A stretch of 64,000 nt of DNA from CAIWHR01 sp963709525 (GCA_963709525.1 CAVPXB010000002.1:72995-136994); one strand, 5' to 3'; positions 1 through 9,530 are shown, numbered from the stretch's first letter. Notes: generated by a model from the sequence alone, not told the origin. Translations and numbers: made by a program.

Positions 1-266
1 CCGAACGGCGCGCTTGACGGCGTCCACGACGAGGCCAACGGAGGGTTCCACCCGGATAGTCAATAGTCCCAGGAGCCTGGCAGCGGCGAGCGGCACCTCC
101 GGTGCGATTTCCCCGCGCCGGAACTTCTTCCACAGGATATTGGCGACTTCGGCAAAAAAAGATCCGGTGCGAGCAGCTCCGCATTCAAGTACTTGAGCGC
201 CCGCGCCGAATCTTCTTCTGGTTCCAGCCACTTCGCGGCGACGCTCGCATCCACCACCCACTTCAT
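1..266 (-). CDS. vapC: VapC-like PIN-domain toxin, partial (runs off the window)
   Basis: The protein begins MKWVVDASVAAKWL, the usual start of a PIN-domain ribonuclease, with the first acidic residue at Asp6. A run of T's near position 150 is one base short. Correcting it continues the protein as DLFFAEVANILWKK, which supplies the expected second acidic residue (Glu) of the PIN active site. VapC toxins cleave RNA and are neutralised by a co-transcribed antitoxin. The start overlaps the stop of the antitoxin frame (ATGA), which fits a VapBC operon. The C-terminal half with the remaining catalytic Asp residues lies beyond base 1. The family call is good; the RNA target cannot be guessed. Confidence 0.7.
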
Positions 267-439
267 CGCTCGTCACGGCTTTCGCGAAGGAGCAATTCGG
301 AGGGTGTCTGGCGCCGGCCCGCGCTCAGTTTGCGCAACTCGGCTGCCAACTTCCTGAACTCCGCGTTGGGGTCCTTTGCAGGCGTGCCAAGGGCGTCACG
401 CACGATCTCGCGCAGTTCGGCGGCCAGGCACTGGCGTTG
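263..439 (-). CDS. vapB: VapB/FitA-like antitoxin, C-terminal part
   Basis: This frame encodes about 58 residues, beginning near QCLAAELREIVRDALG and ending LLLRESRDER. The first stretch resembles the second helix and linker of ribbon-helix-helix antitoxins of the FitA/VapB type (typically SMEAELREILRDAL). Its stop overlaps the toxin start by four bases. The N-terminal DNA-binding strand is missing: an in-frame stop lies just upstream and no ATG is present, so either an indel near 435-445 hides the true start or the gene is truncated. Identity rests on context and the short helix motif. Confidence 0.45.
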   Translation of the reverse strand, partial: QRQCLAAELREIVRDALGTPAKDPNAEFRKLAAELRKLSAGRRQTPSELLLRESRDER

Positions 440-478
440 TTAGAATCCACCCAGTCCCTCATTTCCCGGGAGCGCGCC

Positions 479-654
479 ATGATCTTCTCCGAAACCCAGA
501 CGCTCGCGCATGCCTCATTCTCGAGGAGCTGGGCGGGTACTGCGCATTGTTCGACGGCACGCCCTACCGTCCGATGCTGCGTACCGGGGGTCTCTTGTGT
601 ACTGCCGACCGCGACCGCTGGAGGATCGTCCATGAAGCCCTGCTTGGTTCGTAG
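479..654 (+). CDS. Small ORF of unknown function (possible frameshift)
   Basis: An ATG at 479 starts MIFSETQTL. After an apparent one-base loss near 510 the reading continues as LILEELGGYCALFDGTPYRP and ends RWRIVHEALLGS, with a stop that overlaps the start of the sugar dehydrogenase gene. The composition looks like real protein rather than an antisense shadow, but I recognise no family. The ribosome-binding site of the next gene lies inside it. It could instead be a fragment of a larger decayed gene. Confidence 0.25.
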
Positions 655-1756
655 TCTTCTTGGGGGCCTCGCATGGCTGCTCGCCGTTGGCGGTGGCTGG
701 GCGATGGCCCAGCCCGCGCTGCCGCTCGACGCGATCCGCCTGCCCCCCGGCTTCGCGATCAGTCTTGTCGCGCGCGTGCCCAATGCGCGGGCGATGACCT
801 GGGGCAACGAAGGCACATTGTTTGTCGGTACCGCGGGCGAAGGTCGGGTGTTCGCCGTGCGCATCGCCGCCGATGGCGATCCGGCGCCCGCCCGCGTGCT
901 GCCGATCGCCACGGGACTGCGCGAACCCGCCGGGGTCGCCTTCCGCGACAGCGCGCTGTACGTCTCGGCGATCGACCGCATCCTGCGCTACGACGCCATC
1001 GAGCGGCGACTCGAGAACCCGCCGGCACCGGTGGTGGTGACCGATCGGCTGCCGCGCGACGGCCATCACGGCCGCCGCTTCATCGGCTTCGGTCCCGACG
1101 GGAAGTTGTACGTGCCGGTGGGTGCGCCGTGCAATATCTGCGATCGCGACAACGATGGTTACGCGCGCATCCTGCGGATGAACGCCGATGGCAGCGGTGT
1201 CGAGACCTTTGCCCGCGGGGTGCGCAACACGGTCGGCTTCGATTGGCATCCGCAGTCGAAGGACCTCTGGTTCACCGACAACGGTCGCGATTGGCTGGGC
1301 GACGATTCGCCCCCCTGCGAACTCAACCGCGCGCCGGGTGCGGGCCTGCACTTCGGCTTTCCCTACTGCCATGGCGGGTCGATCGCCGATCCCGAGTTCG
1401 GCGGCCGCCGCGCCTGCGCCGAGTTCACGGCGCCGGCACGGAACCTCGGACCGCATGTCGCGCCGCTGGGCATGCGTTTCTATACCGGCATGCAATTTCC
1501 GGCGGCGTATCGCAACCAGGTGTTCATCGCCGAGCACGGGTCATGGAATCGCAGTTCGAAGATCGGGTATCGGATCACGCTGGTCCGGCTGGACCATGCG
1601 GGCAAGGCCATCGCTTACGAATCCTTCGCCGAAGGCTGGTTGCGCGACGGCCAGGTATGGGGGCGGCCGGCCGACGTATTGGTCGCGCCCGACGGCTCTC
1701 TGCTGGTGGCCGACGATCACGCCGGCGCCATCTACCGGATCAGCTACCGCGGGTGA
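632..1756 (+). CDS. Periplasmic PQQ-type sugar (sorbosone) dehydrogenase family protein
   Basis: This is a 374-residue protein with a clear signal peptide (residues 1-26, cut after AMA). The rest is a six-bladed beta-propeller of the glucose/sorbosone dehydrogenase family. Recognisable pieces are the Cys pair in GAPCNICDRDNDG, the loop TDNGRDWLGDD (about residue 213) and AEHGSWNRSSKIGY (about residue 300), all conserved in this family. Members oxidise aldoses or related polyols in the periplasm, usually with PQQ. I see no PQQ-synthesis gene nearby and the substrate is unknown. The ATG at 632 was chosen because GGAGG lies at 620-624 and the signal peptide starts there. Confidence 0.8.
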   Translation: MKPCLVRSLLGGLAWLLAVGGGWAMAQPALPLDAIRLPPGFAISLVARVPNARAMTWGNEGTLFVGTAGEGRVFAVRIAADGDPAPARVLPIATGLREPAGVAFRDSALYVSAIDRILRYDAIERRLENPPAPVVVTDRLPRDGHHGRRFIGFGPDGKLYVPVGAPCNICDRDNDGYARILRMNADGSGVETFARGVRNTVGFDWHPQSKDLWFTDNGRDWLGDDSPPCELNRAPGAGLHFGFPYCHGGSIADPEFGGRRACAEFTAPARNLGPHVAPLGMRFYTGMQFPAAYRNQVFIAEHGSWNRSSKIGYRITLVRLDHAGKAIAYESFAEGWLRDGQVWGRPADVLVAPDGSLLVADDHAGAIYRISYRG

Positions 1757-1835
1757 TGCGGGAAGAGGTGGCCGGACCCGCCTGCCGTCGCCGTCGCGCG
1801 GCATTCGGGCCCGATTCCGTGGTTGGAGCGGGGGA

Positions 1836-2252
1836 TCAGTAGCGTGCGTGCCGGTGTTGCGGTGGTGCGAGCAGAAGCGGCGCCGGAACCACGACGCGGC
1901 GCGGCACGAAGACCGGCGCCCGGAGCACCGGCGCGATCACGAACGGCGCCGGATAACCGACGAGTGGCAGGTAGGCGACCGATTGCGGCAACGGTGCGGC
2001 GTAGACGACAGGCCACGGCGGGGCCGAGGCGAAGGCGGGGCGGTGCCACGCGCGCCATGCACCCGGATGCCTGGGTCCGAGAACTGCCGCGTTGCCGCCC
2101 CGGAAGTCGGGCTGGCCGACGTTGATCGCGTAGCCGGGGCCGCCGATGGACAGGCCCCACGCGACGCGCTCGGCGCTGGCCGTGCTCGCCTGCAGCAGGC
2201 AGCTTCCGAGGGTGGCGACAATGGCGACGGTGACTGCGAGCGGACGGGTCAT
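1836..2252 (-). CDS. Small exported protein, Pro/Val-rich, function unknown
   Basis: This is a 138-residue protein with a signal peptide ending near ASTASA. The mature part starts ERVAWGLSIGGPGYAINVGQ and becomes rich in Pro, Val and Ala, finishing with a basic His/Arg tail. The pattern resembles small periplasmic or envelope proteins common in Burkholderiales with low-complexity tails, but I cannot name a family. It is convergent with the sugar dehydrogenase and divergent from the ABC binding protein. Codon use matches its neighbours. Confidence 0.6.
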   Translation of the reverse strand: MTRPLAVTVAIVATLGSCLLQASTASAERVAWGLSIGGPGYAINVGQPDFRGGNAAVLGPRHPGAWRAWHRPAFASAPPWPVVYAAPLPQSVAYLPLVGYPAPFVIAPVLRAPVFVPRRVVVPAPLLLAPPQHRHARY

Positions 2253-2486
2253 GATGCCTCCTGTTCGTTGTGTGAAAGCAGGAAAAGAGTCATGTGCAGC
2301 GGCGGCGGTGATTCCCGCGTTCGGCGTTTCTTCTCCCTTGTCGCAAGCAACGCCGTCTCCCGCGCGCCGGTTGACGCTGTTACAACTCGCAACGATTGGC
2401 GCGGCGACCGCGACCCGCCTGCCACGGGCATCGCGGTTGCGCTATGCTTCCAGCGTTTTTCCACGCGCTCATCCGGGGGGTGTTCC

Positions 2487-4067
2487 ATGTCGTTGCGGAA
2501 TCGTACTGTCCGATTGCTGGCGATGGTGCTGGCGCTCGCCGGCGCCGCGCCTGCGCACGCCGCCAACCTGACGATCGGCCTCGGGACCGACGTCACCGCG
2601 ATCGACCCGCATTATCACAACGTCACGCCCAACAACAATGTCGGTGCGCACATTTTCGGTTATCTGGTGCAGCGCAACGAGAAGTCGCAACTGGTGCCCG
2701 GGCTCGCCACCGAGTGGAAGACGCTCGATCCGCTGACCTGGGAGTTCAAGCTGCGCCGCGGCGTCAAGTTTCACGACGGCAGCGATTTCACCGCCGCCGA
2801 CGTCGTGGCGTCGATCGAGCGCGTGCCGACGGTGCCCAACAGTCCGTCGCCATTCACCGCGTTCACCAAGCAGATCAAGGAGACGGTCGTCGTCGATCCC
2901 TGGACGATCCGCTTCAGGACCGCGCTGCCGTATCCGCTGATGCCGTCGGACATGACGCAGGTCATCATCATCTCCAGGGCCGCGGTCAAGGCGACGACCG
3001 ACGATTTCAATTCCGGCAGGGCGGCGAACGGCACCGGGCCCTACAAGCTCGTTCGCTATGCCAAGGGCGATCGCATCGAACTCGCGCGCAACGACGCCTG
3101 GTGGGGCGGCGCCACGCCGTGGGAGAAGGTGACGCTGCGCCTGCTGCCGCAGGACGCCTCGCGTGTCGCGGCGCTGCTGTCCGGCGACGTGCAGGTGATC
3201 GAAAACGTGCCCACCGCCGATGTCGCCTCGCTCAGGAGGGACAAGCGGGTGGCGATGTACCGCACCGTCGCCGATCGTCTCATCTACCTGCACATGGACA
3301 GCGACCGCGACGTGTCGCCGTTTCTCACCGACAAGGCCGGCAAGGCGCTGGAGAAGAATCCGCTCAAGGATCCGCGCGTTCGCAAGGCCCTCTCCAAGGC
3401 CATCAATCGGCCGGCCATCGTCGAACGCGTGATGGAAGGCGAAGCCGTGGCGTCGGGCCAGCTGGTGGCCGATTTCCTGTTCGGCGCGTCGAAGAACCTG
3501 AAGCCGGAGGCCTTCGATCCGGAAGGCGCGAAGAAGTTGCTGAAGGAAGCCGGCTATCCCGACGGCTTCGGCATCACCATTCACGCGCCCAACAACCGCT
3601 ACGTCAACGACGCCAAGATCGCGCAGGCGGTGGCGCAGATGCTCGCGCGCGTGGGCATCGACACCAAGGTGGTCGCCATGCCGTCGGCGACGTTCTTCAC
3701 GCAGGCGACCGATCTCAAATTCAGCCTGATGCTGCTGGGCTGGAGCACCGGGACCGGCGAGGCGTCGTCGTCGTTGAAGGCGATCCTGATGACCTGGAAC
3801 CGGGACCGTGGATTCGGTACGGCAAATCGCGGGCGGTATTCGAACGGCAAGGTCGATGCGCTGACCGAGGACGCGCTGCAGACCGTCGACGACGTGAAGC
3901 GCGAAGCCTACCTGCAGCGCGCCACCGAACTCGCCATCGCCGACACCGGCATCGTGCCGCTGCATTTCCAGGTCAACCTGTGGGCGACGCGCGACGGAAT
4001 CACCTACCTGCCGCGCACCGACGAGAATACGCTGGCGTGGCTGTTCAAGCCGGCAGCGAAAAAGTAA
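2487..4067 (+). CDS. ABC transporter substrate-binding protein, family 5 (DppA/OppA-like)
   Basis: This is a 526-residue periplasmic protein with a signal peptide of residues 1-25 (cut after AHA). The mature sequence carries family hallmarks: LTIGLGTDVTAIDPHYHN at the N-terminus, the LTWEFKLRRGVKFHDGS segment and FDPEGAKKLLKEAGYPDGF in the second lobe. Such proteins bring peptides, nickel, glutathione or other amphiphilic ligands to an inner-membrane permease. No permease or ATPase gene adjoins it, so it must use a complex encoded elsewhere. The ATG at 2487 is preceded by a G-run at 2475-2480. It sits 35 bases upstream of the aldehyde dehydrogenase, suggesting one transcript. Confidence 0.88.
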   Translation: MSLRNRTVRLLAMVLALAGAAPAHAANLTIGLGTDVTAIDPHYHNVTPNNNVGAHIFGYLVQRNEKSQLVPGLATEWKTLDPLTWEFKLRRGVKFHDGSDFTAADVVASIERVPTVPNSPSPFTAFTKQIKETVVVDPWTIRFRTALPYPLMPSDMTQVIIISRAAVKATTDDFNSGRAANGTGPYKLVRYAKGDRIELARNDAWWGGATPWEKVTLRLLPQDASRVAALLSGDVQVIENVPTADVASLRRDKRVAMYRTVADRLIYLHMDSDRDVSPFLTDKAGKALEKNPLKDPRVRKALSKAINRPAIVERVMEGEAVASGQLVADFLFGASKNLKPEAFDPEGAKKLLKEAGYPDGFGITIHAPNNRYVNDAKIAQAVAQMLARVGIDTKVVAMPSATFFTQATDLKFSLMLLGWSTGTGEASSSLKAILMTWNRDRGFGTANRGRYSNGKVDALTEDALQTVDDVKREAYLQRATELAIADTGIVPLHFQVNLWATRDGITYLPRTDENTLAWLFKPAAKK

Positions 4068-4102
4068 AGACGAGAGACCCATTTCGAAAGGGAGCGCAGC
4101 CC

Positions 4103-5572
4103 ATGAATGCGCCGCATGGATTTACGCCGGTCACCACGCCGGCGCAGCATTTCATCGCCAACCAGTGGGTGTCGCCCGCCACCGGCGCCACGCTGCCAAT
4201 GGTCGATCCCGCAGATGGAGAGGCCTTTGCCGCCATCGCCTACGGCACGGCAGAAGATGTCGATCGGGCGGTGAGCGCCGCGCGCCACGCGCGCGATGGC
4301 GTTTGGGGGCATCTTGCGCCGGTGGAAAAGGGGCGCCTGCTGGCAAAGCTGTCGCGGGCTATCCTCGATCACGCGGAAGAACTCGCGCTGCTCGAGGCGC
4401 GCGACTGCGGCAAGCCGATGAAGCAGGCACGCGCCGACGTCACTGCCTGCGCGCGCTACTTCGAGTTCTACGGCGGCGCCTGCGACAAGTTCCATGGCGA
4501 GACGATTCCCTATCCGCAGGGCTACACGGTGCTGACCTGGCGCGAGCCGCACGGCGTCACCGGCCACATCATTCCCTGGAACTACCCGCTGCAGATTTTC
4601 GGCCGCTCGGTCGGCGCCGCGCTTGCCGCGGGCAACGCCTGCGTGGTGAAGCCGGCCGAGGATGCCTGCCTGTCGCTGCTGCGGCTGGCCGAACTCGCCG
4701 CCGGCATCGGGTTCCCGGAAGGCGCGCTCAACATCGTCACCGGACTCGGGCGCGAAGCGGGTGCCGCGCTCGCCGCGCATCCCGGGATCGAGCACATCTC
4801 GTTCACGGGCTCGCCGCCGACCGGCGCCGGGGTCGCGGGCGAAGCCGCCAGGCGGCATTGTCCGGTGACGCTCGAACTCGGCGGCAAGGGGCCGCAGATC
4901 GTCTTCGCCGACGCCGATCTCGATGCCGCACTGCCGGTGCTGGTCAACGCGATCGTGCAGAACGCCGGCCAGACCTGCTCGGCCGGCAGCCGCCTGCTGG
5001 TGGAGCGCAGCCGCTACGAGGAGGTACTCGAGCGCCTCGGCGCGCGCTTCGCGGCGCTCAAGGTCGGCCCGCCGCTGGCCGATCTCGATTGCGGGCCGCT
5101 GATCCGCGCCTCGCAGCAGGAGCGCGTGCTGGGTTTCCTCGCCGACGCCGAACGCGACGGCATCGGCATCGTCGGCAAGGGTTCGATCGTGCCCGAGGCG
5201 CCGGCCACCGGCTATTACGTCGAGCCGCATCTGTTGCGCGACGTGCCGGTGACCTGCCGGCTGGCCTGCGAGGAGGTCTTTGGTCCGGTGCTGGCCGCGA
5301 TGCCCTTCACCGACGAGGCCGATGCGGCGCGCATCGCCAACGCGACCGAATTCGGCCTGGTCGCCGGCGTGTGGACGCGCGACGGCGGGCGCCAGCTGCG
5401 GATGGCGCGCGCGATCCGCAGCGGGCAGGTCTTCATCAACAATTACGGCGCGGGCGGCGGTGTCGAGCTGCCGTTCGGCGGCGTCAAGTCATCGGGTTAC
5501 GGCCGCGAGAAAGGCTTCGAGGCGCTCTATGGTTTCACGGCGCTGAAGACGGTCGTGCTGCAGCACGGCTGA
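4103..5572 (+). CDS. NAD(P)-dependent aldehyde dehydrogenase
   Basis: This is a 489-residue ALDH superfamily enzyme that oxidises an aldehyde to its acid. The active-site Cys292 lies in GQTCSAGSR and the general base Glu258 in LELGGKGPQ, a spacing of 34 as in classical ALDHs. The cofactor-binding region contains IIPWNYPLQ and FTGSPPTGAG. The C-terminus has the family signature PFGGVKSSGYGREKG. The length is normal. It lies between the ABC binding protein and an SDR on the same strand, so it probably belongs to a small catabolic operon. The aldehyde substrate is not evident; gamma-aminobutyraldehyde- or betaine-aldehyde-type enzymes are the nearest in feel. Confidence 0.92.
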   Translation: MNAPHGFTPVTTPAQHFIANQWVSPATGATLPMVDPADGEAFAAIAYGTAEDVDRAVSAARHARDGVWGHLAPVEKGRLLAKLSRAILDHAEELALLEARDCGKPMKQARADVTACARYFEFYGGACDKFHGETIPYPQGYTVLTWREPHGVTGHIIPWNYPLQIFGRSVGAALAAGNACVVKPAEDACLSLLRLAELAAGIGFPEGALNIVTGLGREAGAALAAHPGIEHISFTGSPPTGAGVAGEAARRHCPVTLELGGKGPQIVFADADLDAALPVLVNAIVQNAGQTCSAGSRLLVERSRYEEVLERLGARFAALKVGPPLADLDCGPLIRASQQERVLGFLADAERDGIGIVGKGSIVPEAPATGYYVEPHLLRDVPVTCRLACEEVFGPVLAAMPFTDEADAARIANATEFGLVAGVWTRDGGRQLRMARAIRSGQVFINNYGAGGGVELPFGGVKSSGYGREKGFEALYGFTALKTVVLQHG

Positions 5573-5638
5573 CCGTGGACGCATGAACGGTCGCCTGTTC
5601 GCATCCGGGTCAGTCGAACAACACAGGGAGGGGACGTC

Positions 5639-6394
5639 ATGAGGTTGCAGGGAAAGATCGCCATCGTCACCGGTGCGGGATCGGGATTCGGCGAGGGCAT
5701 CGCCAAGCGGTTTGCGCAGGAAGGCGCGAAGGTCGTCGTCAACGACATCAACACGGTGGGCGGCGAGCGGGTGGCGGGCGAGATCATGGCCAGCGGCGGG
5801 CAGGCGAGATTCTGCCTCGGCGACGTGTCGAAGGATGCCGACGTCGCGCATCTGGTCGCGTTCACGCTGTCAGCGTTCGGTGGGCTCGACATCGTCGTCA
5901 ACAACGCCGGGACCACGCACCGCAATCAGCCGATGCTCGACGTGTCCGAGGAGGACTTCGACCGCATCTATCGCGTGAACGTCAAGAGCCTGTTCCTCAC
6001 CGCGCGACACGCGGTACCCCACTTCCGCCGCCAGAAAAGCGGCGTCTTCATCACTGTCGCTTCGACCGCGGGCATTCGTCCGCGACCGGGGCTCACCTGG
6101 TACAACGGCAGCAAGGGTGCGGCGATCACGACGTCGAAATCGATGGCCGCCGAACTCGCCCCCGACAACATCCGCGTCAACATCATCAATCCGGTCGCGG
6201 GCGAGACCGCGATGCTGATCGACTTCATGGGCAAGGACACGCCGGAGATGCGCGCCAGGTTCGTCGCCTCGATTCCGCTGGGCCGGCTGTCATTGCCTTC
6301 CGACATCGCGACCGCCGCGGTGTTCTTCGCCTCCGACGAGGCCGCGTTCATCACCGGGACGTGCATGGAAGTCGACGGCGGGCGGTGTGTCTAG
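5639..6394 (+). CDS. SDR-family NAD(P)-dependent oxidoreductase
   Basis: This is a 251-residue classical short-chain dehydrogenase. The Rossmann motif TGAGSGFG spans residues 11-18, NNAG occupies the beta-4 position and the catalytic Tyr155/Lys159 pair lies in WYNGSKG. The ending GTCMEVDGGRCV matches the family C-terminus (VDGG). A strong GGGAGGGG site precedes the ATG. It probably interconverts a secondary alcohol and a ketone, paired with the upstream aldehyde dehydrogenase. Its stop codon overlaps that of the convergent CoA-transferase in a shared CTAG. Confidence 0.9.
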   Translation: MRLQGKIAIVTGAGSGFGEGIAKRFAQEGAKVVVNDINTVGGERVAGEIMASGGQARFCLGDVSKDADVAHLVAFTLSAFGGLDIVVNNAGTTHRNQPMLDVSEEDFDRIYRVNVKSLFLTARHAVPHFRRQKSGVFITVASTAGIRPRPGLTWYNGSKGAAITTSKSMAAELAPDNIRVNIINPVAGETAMLIDFMGKDTPEMRARFVASIPLGRLSLPSDIATAAVFFASDEAAFITGTCMEVDGGRCV

Positions 6395-7607
6395 CCGATG
6401 ACGCCGCGCCCGCGCAGTCCGGCGAGCGCGGCGGCATCAAAGCCCAACGCGCCGACGACGCGGTCGGTGTGTTCGCCGAGTGCCGGGCCGCCACCGTCGA
6501 AATCGCCCGGAGTCGCGGAGAGCCTGGGCACGATGCCGGGCACCTTGAGCGGACTGCCGTCGGCGAGCGCGATCGTGCGGATCATCTCGCGCGCGGCGTA
6601 GTGCGGGTCGGCGACGATGTCGGCGATCGAATAGATCTTCGACGCCGGCACTTCGGCCGCTTCCATCGTCGCGAGAATGTCGGCGGGTGATCGCGTGCGC
6701 GTCCAGGCCTCGATTTCGGCGTCGAGCCACGCCTGCCTGGCGGCGCGTCCATCGTTGCGCGCAAGCGAGTCGTCGGCCAGCAGATCGGCCCGGTCCATCG
6801 CGGCGCACAGGCGGCGGAAGATCGAGTCGGCGTTGGCGGCGATCAGCACGTAACTGCCGTCGCGGCACAGGTAAGCCGAGGTGGGCGCGATGCCCGGCAG
6901 GAACGAGCCGGTGCGCTCGCGGATCGCGCCGAAGCGGTCGAACTCCGGCAGCATCGACTCCATCACCGAGAACACCGCCTCGTAGAGCGCGACATCGACC
7001 ACCTGGCCGCGACCGGTGGATCGGCGCGCCTGCAAGCGCCATCAGCGCGCCGATGACGCCGTACAGCGCCGACAGCGTGTCGCCGATGGATACGCCCGAC
7101 GCGCGAGGGCGGGCGATCCGGCGTGCCGGTCACGTGGCGCAGGCCGCCGACGGCTTCGCCGATGACGCCGAAACCCGGCCGCTCGCGATACGGCCCGGTC
7201 TGGCCGTAGCCGGAGATGCGGACCATGACGAGGCCGGGATTCGCCTCCGACAACGCCTCATAGCCCATCCCCCAGGCTTCCATCGTGCCGGGGCGGAAAT
7301 TCTCGACCACGATATCCGACTCGGCCGCCAATCGGCGCGCGATCGCCTGGCCTTCGGGCTGGCGCAGGTCGAGCGCGACCGACTGCTTGCCGCGCGACTG
7401 CACGTGCCACCACAGCGAGGTGCCGTTCTCGAGATAGCGCCAGCGGCGCAGCGGGTCGCCCGTGCCGGGAGGCTCGATCTTGATCACCTCGGCGCCGAAT
7501 TCGGCGAACAGCCGCGTGCAGAACGGCCCCGCGATCAGCTGGCCCAGCTCCAGGACCCTGATCCCGTCGAGCGGGCGCGCAGCGGGTGCAGGACTGCGAA
7601 CGTTCAC
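6391..7607 (-). CDS. CaiB/BaiF family (class III) CoA-transferase, two frame breaks
   Basis: The N-terminal part (PLDGIRVLELGQLIAGPFC, then EFGAEVIKIEPPGTGDP) is diagnostic of class III CoA-transferases, which move CoA between carboxylic acids. The C-terminal part (QVVDVALYEAVFSVMESMLP, later PHYAAREMI) belongs to the same family. Two frame changes separate them, near 7100 (expected SGVSIGDTLSALYGVIGALMA follows) and near 7035. Each fits a single missing or extra base, so the intact protein would be about 400 residues. It is followed four bases later by dctM on the same strand. The gene likely activates the acid imported by the TRAP system. Confidence 0.85.
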
Positions 7608-7611
7608 GACA

Positions 7612-8886
7612 CTACTTCGCGTAGACGAGGTCGCGCAGGCCGATGGAAATCCACGGCATGTAGGTGATCACCAGCAGGCAGCACAGGATCGTCAGCACGA
7701 AAGGCAGCAGTCGCGCGACGATCTTGTCGACGGAGATCTTGGCCACCGTGCAGGCGGCAAAGAGGTTGACGCCGAACGGCGGCGTGATCATGCCGAGCGC
7801 GAGGTTGACCACCATGATGATGCCGAAGTGCACCGGATCGACGCCGAAATGCATGGCCACCGGGGCGAGGATCGGCGCCAGCACGATGATCGACGCGGAG
7901 GTCTCGATGAACATGCCGATGATGAACAGCGCGGCGTTGACGCCGACGAGGAACAGCGCCGGCGTCTGCAGCCACTCGACCAGGAACGCGCCGATTTTGT
8001 CGGGGATGCCGGCGCGGGTGATGAGGAAGCTGAAGAGCCCGGCGTTGGCGATGATGAACATGATCACCGCCGAGGACACGACACTTTTCTGGAAGATGCG
8101 CGGCAGGTCGGCGACCTTGGTCTCCCGGTAGATGACCACGCCGACGATCAGCGCGTAGAACACCGCCACGACGGACGCCTCGGTGGGGGTGAAGATGCCG
8201 CCGTAGATGCCGCCCAGGATGATCACCGGCATCAGCAGCGCCAGCGCCGCGCGCTTCGTCGCCGTGCCGAAGGCGAGGCGCCCCTCGTGGTCCTTCTTGC
8301 CGTAGCCTTTCCAGCGGGCGTAGAGGACGACGAAGACCATCAGCACGCAACCGATGAGGAGGCCCGGACCGAAGCCGGCGATGAAGAGCTCCCCGATCGA
8401 GACCTCCGCCGACACGCCGTAGAGAATCATCGGGATCGACGGCGGGATGATGACGCCGAGTTCCGCCGACGTCGCCTGCAGCGCGGCGGCGAAGTTGGTC
8501 GGGTAGCCGTGCTTGATCAGCGCCGGGATGAGGATGGCGCCGATGGCGAAGGTGGTCGCCACGCTCGAGCCCGACACCGCGGCGAAGATCATGCAGGTCA
8601 GCACGCAGGTCGCGGCGAGCCCTCCCTGCACGCCGCCGACCAGAGACTTGGCGAACTCTACCAGGCGCGACGAGATGCCGCCGGTTTCCATCAGGTTGCC
8701 GGCGAGGATGAAGAAGGGGATGGCCGCCAGCGGGAACTTGTTGATCGCGCCGAACATCTCCTTGACGATGGTCAGCAGGTTCACGTTCGCTTCCCAGGCG
8801 CCGACGATCGAGGCGAGCCCGATCGAAACCGCGACCGAGATGCTGAGCGCAAAGCACAGCACCATCGTCAACATCATCGAGGTCAT
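7612..8886 (-). CDS. dctM: TRAP transporter large permease subunit (DctM)
   Basis: This is a 424-residue, very hydrophobic protein with the DctM pattern: FPLAAIPFFILAGNLMETGG near the start, AAVSGSSVATTFAIG, TSAELGVIIPPSIPMILYG, IFTPTEASVVAVFYAL and LALGMITPPFGVNLF. These are the two internally repeated halves that form the sodium-driven transport channel. It is the last gene of a dctP-dctQ-dctM operon, starting 11 bases after dctQ. The transporter takes up organic acids. The CoA-transferase immediately downstream suggests a carboxylic acid that is then activated as a CoA ester (inference). Confidence 0.93.
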   Translation of the reverse strand: MTSMMLTMVLCFALSISVAVSIGLASIVGAWEANVNLLTIVKEMFGAINKFPLAAIPFFILAGNLMETGGISSRLVEFAKSLVGGVQGGLAATCVLTCMIFAAVSGSSVATTFAIGAILIPALIKHGYPTNFAAALQATSAELGVIIPPSIPMILYGVSAEVSIGELFIAGFGPGLLIGCVLMVFVVLYARWKGYGKKDHEGRLAFGTATKRAALALLMPVIILGGIYGGIFTPTEASVVAVFYALIVGVVIYRETKVADLPRIFQKSVVSSAVIMFIIANAGLFSFLITRAGIPDKIGAFLVEWLQTPALFLVGVNAALFIIGMFIETSASIIVLAPILAPVAMHFGVDPVHFGIIMVVNLALGMITPPFGVNLFAACTVAKISVDKIVARLLPFVLTILCCLLVITYMPWISIGLRDLVYAK

Positions 8887-8897
8887 GGTGACGCCCC

Positions 8898-9416
8898 CTA
8901 CTGCGCGGTGTCGAGTTCGTGGCGGCGCGGGTCGATGAGGCAGCCGACCACGCCGAAGATGCAGAACACCGCGCCCACCGGAACCGCGAGGTACGCCCAG
9001 GTCATCGAGAACGACTCGAGGCCGCTGATCGTCTGCACGCGGGCGCGCCACGCGTAGTCGAAGCCGTAGCGGATCATGAAACCGATCAGGATCAGCGCGG
9101 CGATGGCGACCACCCAGTCGAGGATGCGCTTGCCGACCGGCGGGGCGAAGCGGTGCGCGACGTCGACGCAGACCATCGCGCCTTGCCGGAACGCGGTCGG
9201 AACGCCGAGGAACACCATCCAGATCAGCGAAAAGCGGGTCAGCACCTCCGACCACTCGGCCGGCTGCTCGAACACGAAGCGGGAAAGGATCTGGTACATG
9301 CCGAGGCAGACGGCGATGACCATCATCACGCAGGCCATCTGCAGCGAGAACGCAGTCAGCCTGCGCTCCAGGTTCAAGAACGCGTCACGCAAGATCTTTC
9401 CTCCCGAACCGATCAT
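8898..9416 (-). CDS. dctQ: TRAP transporter small permease subunit (DctQ)
   Basis: This is a 172-residue membrane protein with four predicted helices. The signature RFVFEQPAEWSEVLTRFSLI (helix 1-2 loop) and MVFLGVPTAFRQGAMVCVDV are typical of DctQ subunits. I place the start at MIGSGGKILRDAF because the longer frame upstream reads through a Cys/Arg-rich stretch not typical of the family. It sits between dctP and dctM and would form the membrane complex with DctM. A hairpin terminator lies between dctP and this gene, so it is probably expressed at a lower level than the binding protein. Confidence 0.88.
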   Translation of the reverse strand: MIGSGGKILRDAFLNLERRLTAFSLQMACVMMVIAVCLGMYQILSRFVFEQPAEWSEVLTRFSLIWMVFLGVPTAFRQGAMVCVDVAHRFAPPVGKRILDWVVAIAALILIGFMIRYGFDYAWRARVQTISGLESFSMTWAYLAVPVGAVFCIFGVVGCLIDPRRHELDTAQ

Positions 9417-9530
9417 TGTCACAGCCGCATGACCGCGACAGACAAAGCGGCAAGTATACCCGTAGCGGCGAGGCATTCCGCTGCTGCGCCTCGATGCAGG
9501 AAAAGCGGTCGCGGCGTTTGGCGCGGCCAG

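Noticed and set aside
2469..4082. Long antisense open frame opposite the ABC binding protein
   Set aside because: High GC content leaves long open frames on the opposite strand; its Arg/His/Gly-rich composition resembles no protein family, while the sense strand encodes a clear binding protein.
7462..9057. Long plus-strand frame opposite dctM and dctQ
   Set aside because: It is extremely rich in Asp, Arg, His and Gln, a typical shadow of hydrophobic coding sequence on the other strand.
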